Origin: Streptomyces populi
GTDB lineage: Bacteria; Actinomycetota; Actinomycetes; Streptomycetales; Streptomycetaceae
Direction: 5' to 3'
Assembly: GCF_002911015.1 (NCBI RefSeq)
Contig: NZ_KZ626876.1
Span: 1 to 64,000, forward strand
Length of the DNA: 64,000 nt
In this document: positions 1-7,900 of the stretch, in pieces
Layout of the letters: every line of letters starts with the position of its first letter
How positions within the stretch are numbered: position 1 is the stretch's first letter
The notes under the pieces: generated by a model
What the model saw: only the letters and a program-made list of their open reading frames with translations
Told to the model about the DNA's origin: nothing
The model's database searches: none
Program-made: the position numbers and the translations under genes

Positions 1-3000
1 GGGGCGGAACTGCTGAACCGGACCGCGTTCACGCAGCCGGCGTTGTTCACTTTGCACACCGCGTTGTTCCGGCTGCTGGAGTCGTTCGGTGTGCGGCCGG
101 ACCATCTGGTGGGGCATTCGATCGGTGAGCTGTCCGCGGCGCATGCCGCGGGGATGCTCTCCTTGGCGGATGCGGCCACGTTGGTCTTCCACCGGGCCCG
201 TCTGATGCAGCAGATCACCACGCCCGGCACCATGCTCGCCCTCCAGGCCGGCGAGGAGATCGGGCAGGGTCTCGTGGCGGGGCGTGAGGACGTGGTCTCG
301 CTCGCGGCGGTCAACGCGCCGGAGTCGACCGTCCTGTCCGGTGATCCCGAGGTCCTCGCGGACATCGCCGCACAGTTGGCGGAGCGGGGGATCAAGAGCA
401 GGCGGCTCACCGTCAGCCACGCCTTCCACAGTCCGCACCAGAACCAGATCCTGGACGAGTTCCGCCGGATCGCGGCGAAGCTCACGTATCAGGCGCCGCG
501 CATTCCCGTCGTCTCGACGCTCACCGGACTGCTCGCCGAGCAGGACCGGATCACGACCGCCGACTACTGGACCGAACAGCTGCGCCACACCGTCCGCCAC
601 GCCGATGCCGTCACCACCCTGCACGGGCTCGGCACCACCCGCTATCTCGAACTCACTCCCACTCCGACGCTGGCCACACTGGTCGCCGAGACCCTGGAGG
701 AGAGCCCCGCGGCTCTGGTCCCGGTGCTGCGCCACGGACAGCCGGAGCACGGCGCCCTGCTGCGCGCCCTCGCGACCCTGCACACGAGCGGTGCCGACGT
801 CGCCTGGTCGGCACTCCCCGGCCCTCGCTCCGCCGCTCTGCCCGAACTGCCCACGTACGCCTTCCAGCGCGAGCGTTACTGGCTCACGCCGCCCGCGCCG
901 CGCGCCGATGTCACGCAGGCCGGGCTGGCGGGCACGCCGCATCCGCTGCTCGCGGCGGCCGTCGAACTGCCCGAGGGCGGCGGCTTCGTCCACACCGGGC
1001 GTATCGGCACGCTCACGCACCCCTGGCTCGCCGATCATGCGATCCACGGCACGACGCTGCTGCCCGGCACCGCCCTGCTCGATCTGGTGCTGCATGCCGC
1101 GCCGGACGGCGCGGGGGAGCACCCGGGCGTCGCGGAACTCGCGCTTCAGGCACCGCTGGTGCTGCCCGGCGAGCGCGGCGTCGACATCCGGGTGACCGTC
1201 CAGGAGGCGGACGAGTCCGGCCTGCGCGCCTTCGCCGTCCATTCGCGCCCGGCGCCCGTCGGCGACGACGCCTCCGGCCCGTCCTCCTGGACCCGGCACG
1301 CGAGCGGAGCCCTGGGACCCGCCGGGGCGCCCGACGCCGCGGACCGTGCACCGCAGTGGCCGCCCGCCGACGCGGCGCCGGTCGACCTGACGGACCTCTA
1401 CCCCGCTCTGGCCCTGACCGGCTACGAGTACGGCCCCGACTTCCGGTTGCTGACCGCCGCGTGGCGCACGGACGACGACGTGTTCGCACAGGTCGAGCTG
1501 GGTGACGATGCCGCCGCCTCGGACGACGTGGACCGGTTCTCGGTGCACCCGGCGCTGCTCGACGCCTCGCTGCACGCCCTGCTGCGCAGCGGACTGCTCG
1601 CGGACGGGGTGTCCGGAACCGAGGCCTCGGGCACGCTGCTGCCCTTCTCCTGGGGCGACGTCGCCCTGCACGCGCTGGGCGCCACCGCGCTGCGGGTCCG
1701 GTTCACCCGGACCGGGCCGACCACCGTCCGCGTCGTCGCGAGCGATCCGTCCGGCGCCCTCATACTGACCGCAGGGGAACTGTCCCTGCGTCCCGTGGTG
1801 TTGGACCGGTTGAGCGACGGCTCCGGCACAGAGGCGGGCGGACCCCGGTCGCTGTACCACGTCGAGTGGTCCGCCACACCGGCAGCGGCACCGGTCGGCG
1901 CCGCGGCTCCGGACGCGCCGGAGCATTGGGCGCTCATCGGTCGGAGCCCCGTGCCCGATCCGGTCTCCACGCTGGCGGCTGAGGCGGTCGACATCCGCAC
2001 GTACCCGAACCTCGACGCCCTGGTCCACGGCGTCGAGAACGGTGACCCGCACCCGTCCGTCGTGCTCGCCGATCTCGCTGCGCACGGAGCCGAACTTCCG
2101 GCGCACGAAGGAGAGCGGACGGGAGAGCACGAAGGAGGTGCGGCCGGCGCGCACGCCGTCGCCCGCCGCGCGCTCGCCCTCCTCACGTCCTGGCTCGACG
2201 CGCCCGCCCTCACCGTCGGCCGCCTGGTCCTCGTCACGCACGATGCGACGGCCGCGGCGACGGCGCCGGACGCACTCGGCCTGCCGCAGGCGACCGCGTG
2301 GGGCCTGGTGCGCAGCGCCCAGACCGAGAACCCGGGCTGCTTCACCCTCGTCGACATCGACGGCGACCCGTCCGACGGGTACGCCGCCCTGCCCGCCGCC
2401 CTGCGCACCGGCGAACCGCAACTCGCGGTGCGCGACGGCGAGGTGCTCGTACCGCGACTCGCTCGCACCGCGCAGGACGCCGACGTCCCGTGGCCCGCAC
2501 CGGCCGACGTGGCCGAGCAGGCCGGGGCGGATCAGCGCGCCCCGCTCGGCACCGGTCAGGTGAGGATCGCGGTGCGCGCGGCCGGAGTCGATCTCCGCGC
2601 CCCGGTCCTCGCCCGCGACACACCGCCGGACCACGACATCCTCGGGCTCGAAGGCGCGGGTGTGGTGACCGAGACCGGCCCCGGCGTGTCCGATCTGGCC
2701 GTCGGCGACCGGGTGTTCGGCCTGCTCACCGGCAACTTCGGCCCCCAGGCCGTGGCGGAGCGGGACACCCTCGCCCGTATCCCGGCGGGCTGGACGTTCG
2801 CGCAGGCCGCGTCGGTGCCCGTCGCGTTCCTGACGGCCTATCACGCACTCGTCGAACTGGCCGCCGTCGTACCGGGCGAGCGGCTGCTGATCCACTCGGT
2901 GGCCGACGGCGTCGGCCTGGCGGCGGCGCAGCTCGCCCGGCACCGGGGCGCCGAGGTGTTCGGCACAGCGGGCCCCGGCGAATGGGCGGACCTCCGCGCA

Positions 3001-4884
3001 CATGGGCTCGACGACACGCACCTCGCGCCGTCGCACACCCAGGAGTTCGCGGCCCGGTTCCGGGCCGCGACCGGCGGCGCCGGCGTGGACGTGGTACTCG
3101 ACTGCCCGGCCGGAGACGCCGTGGACGCCTCGCTGCGGCTGCTGTCGTCCGGCGGCCGGTTCGTCGAGACGGGCAGGACCGACACCCCCGACTCCGAGGC
3201 GGTCGCCGCCCGGCACCCGGGCGTCGCCCACCGCTCGTTCGATCTGACGAAGCTGGAACCCGCGCACGTCGGCGCCATGCTGGGCGAGCTGACGGAGCTG
3301 TTCGAGCGCGGCGCGCTGCGTCCGCTCCCGGTCGCGGCGTGGGATGTGCGGCGCGCGCAGGACGCGTTCCGGCATCTGAGCCGGCCCCGGCACGTCGGCA
3401 AGGTCGTCCTCACCGTCCCGGCGCCGCTGGACCCCGAGGGGACCGTCCTGATCACCGGCGGCACGGGCGCGCTGGGCGGCAACGTGGCCCGCCACCTCGT
3501 CACCCGGCACGGCGTCAGACGACTGGTGCTCACCGGGCGGCGCGGCCCGGCCGCCGAGGGCGTGACCGAGATCGTCGCGGAACTGCGCGCGGCGGGCGCC
3601 GTCGAGGTGACCGTCGAGGCCTGCGACGCGGCGGACCGCACGGCGCTGGCGCGGGTCGTCGCCGCGGTCCCGGAGGCGCATCCACTGACCGCCGTGGTGC
3701 ACGCCGCGGGCGTGCTCGACGACGCCCCGGTCGAAGCACTGACGCCGGAGCGGCTCGACACCGTGCTGCGGCCCAAGGCGGACGCGGCGTGGAATCTGCA
3801 CGAACTCACCGCCCACGCCGACCTGTCGGCTTTCGTACTGTTCTCGTCCGTCGCCGGAGTGATCGGCCACGCGGGACAGGGCAACTACGCCGCCGCGAAC
3901 GCCTTCCTGGACGGTCTGGCCGCATACCGCCGACACCGGTGCGGGCTGCCCGCGGTCGCCGCGGCGTGGGGCCCCTGGGAGCACGCCGCCGGCGGTATGA
4001 CGCAGGCGTTGAGCACGACCGACCTGAACCGGATGGCACGCACCGGCGTACTGCCCCTATCCACCGACGAGGGCCTCGCCCTCTTCGACGCCACGCGCGA
4101 CGCGGCGGTACCGGCCGTGGTGCCGGTACGGCTCGACCTCGCGGCCCTGGCCGAAAGCGCCGGTGGTGCCGGTGGTGCCGGGAGAGCGGGGGACGTCGCC
4201 GAGGTGCCGCTGCTGTTCCGGCACGTCGTACCGGCCCGGCCCGTGCGGCGTCTGCCGCAGGCCGCCGCAACGGCTGACGGCGCCCGCCTCCCGGCACCGC
4301 GGCGGGCCGCGGTGGACGCGGGACCGGACCTGGCCCGGCGCGTGGCCGAACTGCCGACCGAGGCCGCGCGACGAGGGATGCTGCTGGAACTGGTCCAGGA
4401 CAGCGCCGCGGCGGTCCTGGGACACGCGACCGCGGCGACGGTGGACCCGGAGCGGAGATTCAAGGAGCTGAGCTTCGACTCGCTCACCGCGTTGGAGCTG
4501 CGCAACCGGCTCGGTGCCGTCAGCGGTCTGCGGCTCCCCGGCACACTGATCTTCGACCACCCGACGCCCTTGGCCGTGGCCGACTTCCTCTACACGCGGC
4601 TGGCCCCGCAGACCCCGCAGACCCCGCAGACGGCGACGTCCGACAGCCTGGCGGTCCTCGCCGAACTGGAACGGCTGGTGGACACGGCGATCGCCGCCGA
4701 CGCGGACGAGGCGACACTCACCCGGTTCACCGTCCGCCTCGAGGACCTGCTCGTGTGGCTGCACGGCCGGCAGGAAGCGGGCCGGCCGGGCGCCGAGGAC
4801 GCCGCCGGGGCCACCGACCGATTCGAGTCGGCCAGCGACGACGAGATCTTCGACTTCATCGACAACGAACTCGGACTGACCTGA
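1..4884 (+). CDS. Type I polyketide synthase, 3' part: AT-DH-ER-KR-ACP plus C-terminal docking domain
   Basis: This is the C-terminal 1627 residues of a modular PKS; the gene starts left of the window, inside the acyltransferase. Numbering from base 1, the AT carries GHSIGELSA and the HAFH motif typical of malonyl-CoA specificity. The DH begins near residue 316 with HxxxGxxxxP (H346) and a later HPALLDASLH, so it looks active. The ER lies at about 850-1135. Its nucleotide loop reads HSVADGVGLAA, where families usually have HAAxGGVG. The KR (about 1147-1345) has GGTGALG, the LDD motif of B-type ketoreductases, and the Ser, Tyr and Asn of the active site. The ACP serine is near 1494 (LSFDSLTALELRN). 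A helical docking segment ends the protein, so the chain passes to the next polypeptide, probably the adjacent gene. Domain content predicts full reduction of one malonyl unit if the ER works. A short TPQTPQTP repeat sits in the linker. Confidence 0.97.
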   Translation, partial: GAELLNRTAFTQPALFTLHTALFRLLESFGVRPDHLVGHSIGELSAAHAAGMLSLADAATLVFHRARLMQQITTPGTMLALQAGEEIGQGLVAGREDVVSLAAVNAPESTVLSGDPEVLADIAAQLAERGIKSRRLTVSHAFHSPHQNQILDEFRRIAAKLTYQAPRIPVVSTLTGLLAEQDRITTADYWTEQLRHTVRHADAVTTLHGLGTTRYLELTPTPTLATLVAETLEESPAALVPVLRHGQPEHGALLRALATLHTSGADVAWSALPGPRSAALPELPTYAFQRERYWLTPPAPRADVTQAGLAGTPHPLLAAAVELPEGGGFVHTGRIGTLTHPWLADHAIHGTTLLPGTALLDLVLHAAPDGAGEHPGVAELALQAPLVLPGERGVDIRVTVQEADESGLRAFAVHSRPAPVGDDASGPSSWTRHASGALGPAGAPDAADRAPQWPPADAAPVDLTDLYPALALTGYEYGPDFRLLTAAWRTDDDVFAQVELGDDAAASDDVDRFSVHPALLDASLHALLRSGLLADGVSGTEASGTLLPFSWGDVALHALGATALRVRFTRTGPTTVRVVASDPSGALILTAGELSLRPVVLDRLSDGSGTEAGGPRSLYHVEWSATPAAAPVGAAAPDAPEHWALIGRSPVPDPVSTLAAEAVDIRTYPNLDALVHGVENGDPHPSVVLADLAAHGAELPAHEGERTGEHEGGAAGAHAVARRALALLTSWLDAPALTVGRLVLVTHDATAAATAPDALGLPQATAWGLVRSAQTENPGCFTLVDIDGDPSDGYAALPAALRTGEPQLAVRDGEVLVPRLARTAQDADVPWPAPADVAEQAGADQRAPLGTGQVRIAVRAAGVDLRAPVLARDTPPDHDILGLEGAGVVTETGPGVSDLAVGDRVFGLLTGNFGPQAVAERDTLARIPAGWTFAQAASVPVAFLTAYHALVELAAVVPGERLLIHSVADGVGLAAAQLARHRGAEVFGTAGPGEWADLRAHGLDDTHLAPSHTQEFAARFRAATGGAGVDVVLDCPAGDAVDASLRLLSSGGRFVETGRTDTPDSEAVAARHPGVAHRSFDLTKLEPAHVGAMLGELTELFERGALRPLPVAAWDVRRAQDAFRHLSRPRHVGKVVLTVPAPLDPEGTVLITGGTGALGGNVARHLVTRHGVRRLVLTGRRGPAAEGVTEIVAELRAAGAVEVTVEACDAADRTALARVVAAVPEAHPLTAVVHAAGVLDDAPVEALTPERLDTVLRPKADAAWNLHELTAHADLSAFVLFSSVAGVIGHAGQGNYAAANAFLDGLAAYRRHRCGLPAVAAAWGPWEHAAGGMTQALSTTDLNRMARTGVLPLSTDEGLALFDATRDAAVPAVVPVRLDLAALAESAGGAGGAGRAGDVAEVPLLFRHVVPARPVRRLPQAAATADGARLPAPRRAAVDAGPDLARRVAELPTEAARRGMLLELVQDSAAAVLGHATAATVDPERRFKELSFDSLTALELRNRLGAVSGLRLPGTLIFDHPTPLAVADFLYTRLAPQTPQTPQTATSDSLAVLAELERLVDTAIAADADEATLTRFTVRLEDLLVWLHGRQEAGRPGAEDAAGATDRFESASDDEIFDFIDNELGLT

Positions 4885-4976
4885 CGGTCCGCCCAGTCCG
4901 ACTCCGCCACGCCGCGCGGTCGGTCCCACCGGACCGGCCGCGCGATGCAGAACACGCAGAAGGCGCAGGTTCCTCC

Positions 4977-7900
4977 ATGCCAGCGAACGACGACAAGCTC
5001 CGCGACTACCTCAAGCGGGTCACCGCCGACCTGCACCAGACGCGCCTGCGCATCAGGGACATCGAGGCACGCAAGCGGGAACCGATCGCGATCGTCGGCA
5101 TGGCATGCCGTTATCCGGGCGGCGTGACGGACCCGGAGCAGCTGTGGGAGCTGGCCGCCGGGGGAATCGACGCGGTGAGCGGATTCCCCTCGGGACGTGG
5201 CTGGGACCTGGAGGGGCTCTACGACCCGGACCCGGACGCCGAGGGCAAGGTGTACGTCCGGGAGGGAGGTTTCCTGCACGACGCCGGACAGTTCGACGCG
5301 CCGTTCTTCGGCATCAGCCGCCGTGAAGCCCTGGCGATCGACCCCCAGCAGCGCCTTGTGCTGGAGACCTCCTGGGAGGCGGTGGAGCGGGCCGGCATCG
5401 ATCCGCTGAGCCTCGCCGGGAGCCGGGCGGGCGTGTTCGTCGGCGTGATGCCGCAGGAGTACGGGCCGCGCCTGTACGAGGCGACGGGGCAGGGAGTCAG
5501 CGGTCACCTGCTGACCGGCACCACGACCAGCGTCCTGTCCGGCCGGATCGCCTACACGCTGGGCCTGGAGGGCCCGGCGGTCACGCTCGACACCGCGTGC
5601 TCCTCCTCGCTGGTCGCCATGCATCTGGCGACGCAGGCGCTGCGCTCGGGCGAGTGCGAGGTGGCGCTGGCCGGCGGCGTGACGGTGATGGCGAACCCCG
5701 GCACCTTCGTGGAGTTCAGCCGGCAGCGGGGCCTGGCGCCGGACGGCCGCTGCAAGTCGTTCGCGGCGGCGGCGGACGGTACGGCGTGGGGCGAGGGTGT
5801 GGGCATGCTGGTGCTCGAGCGTCTCGGTGACGCGCGGCGCAACGGGCGTCGTGTGCTTGCGGTGATCCGTGGTTCGGCGGTCAATCAGGACGGTGCGAGC
5901 AATGGTCTGACCGCGCCGAACGGTCCGTCGCAGCAGCGGGTGATCCGGCAGGCCCTGGCCGATGCGGGGCTCGAGGCCGCCGATGTCGACGCCGTGGAGG
6001 CGCACGGGACGGGAACGGCGCTCGGTGACCCGATCGAGGCGCAGGCGTTGCTGGCCACCTACGGGCAGGAGCGGTCGGAGGGTCGTCCGTTGTGGCTCGG
6101 TTCGCTGAAGTCGAACATCGGGCACACGCAGGCGGCGGCGGGTGTGGGTGGTGTGATCAAGATGGTGATGGCGATGCGGGGCGGGGTGCTTCCCAGGACC
6201 CTGCATGTGGATGAGCCTTCGCCGCATGTGGACTGGGAGGCGGGTGAGGTCAGGCTGTTGACCGGTCCGGTCGTCTGGGAGGCGGGGGAGCGGCCGCGTC
6301 GTGCCGCCGTGTCGTCGTTCGGGATCAGTGGTACCAACGCGCACCTGATCCTCGAAGAGCCTCCGGTCAAGGAGCGGATCGCGTACGAGGCCGAAGCCGA
6401 TTCCACAGACCCCGCCGTATGGCTGGTCTCCGCGAAAAGCCCCGACGCACTGCGCGCGCAGGCCGACCGCCTGACGGAGTTCCTCGCAGCCCGTCCGCGG
6501 ACCGGCACCGGTCACCTCGCCCGCGCGCTCGCGACGACCCGGTCGCAGTTCGAGCAGCGCGCCGCCCTCATCGGCGCCGATCGTGCCGGACTGACCGAGG
6601 CGCTGTCGGCGCTCGCGTCGGGTGCCGGGCATCCCATGGTGGTGCGTGGTCGGGCCACGGCGGGCAGGACCGCGTTCCTGTTCTCCGGTCAGGGCAGTCA
6701 ACGTCCGGGTGCGGGGCGGGAGTTGTATGCGGCGTATCCTGTGTTCGCCGCTGCCGTGGATGAGGCGTGTGCGGTCTTCGATCCGCTGCTGGGCCGCTCG
6801 CTGCGCGAGGTCATGTTCGCGGGGCCGGGGTCGGACGGGGCGGAACTGCTGAACCGGACCGCGTTCACGCAGCCGGCGTTGTTCACTTTGCACACCGCGT
6901 TGTTCCGGCTGCTGGAGTCGTTCGGTGTGCGGCCGGACCATCTGGTGGGGCATTCCATCGGTGAGCTGTCCGCGGCGCATGCCGCGGGGATGCTCTCCTT
7001 GGCGGATGCGGCCACGCTGGTCTTCCACCGGGCCCGTCTGATGCAGCAGATCACCACGCCCGGCACCATGCTCGCCCTCCAGGCCGGCGAGGAGATCGGG
7101 CAGGGTCTCGTGGCGGGGCGTGAGGACGTGGTCTCGCTCGCGGCGGTCAACGCGCCGGAGTCGACCGTCCTGTCCGGTGATCCCGAGGTCCTCGCGGACA
7201 TCGCCGCACAGTTGGCGGAGCGGGGGATCAAGAGCAGGCGGCTCACCGTCAGCCACGCCTTCCACAGTCCGCACCAGGACCAGATCCTGGACGAGTTCCG
7301 CCGGATCGCGGCGGGACTTGCGTATCAGGCGCCGCGCATTCCCGTCGTCTCGACGCTCACCGGACTGCTCGCCGAGCAGGACCGGATCACGACCGCCGAC
7401 TACTGGACCGAACAGCTGCGCCACACCGTCCGCCACGCCGACGCCGTCACCACCCTGCACGGGCTCGGCACCACCCGCTATCTCGAACTCACCGCGCACC
7501 CCACACTCGCGCCGCTGGTCGCCGAGACCCTGGAGGACGTGTCCGCCGCTCCCGCGGCGCTCGTGCCGGCGCTGCGTGCCGGGCAGCCCGAGCCCGACAC
7601 ATTCCTCAGGGCCCTTGCGACCCTGCACGTGACCGGGACGCCGGTCACCTGGTTCGCCGACCACGCCGAGGCGGACGCCGACCATGCCGATGCCGCCGAC
7701 GGCCGCGGACACGAGCGCGGCAGGGCCACGGTCCCGCACCTCGACCTGCCCACCTACCCCTTCCAGCACGAGAACTACTGGCTGACGGCCCCGTCCTCGG
7801 GTACCGGCCCCGGCGCCGGGGCCGACGCGCTGCCGCACCCGATGCTGTCGCAGCGCACGGACCTCCCCGGCGGGGGCGGCGTCCTGTTCTCCGGCCGCCT

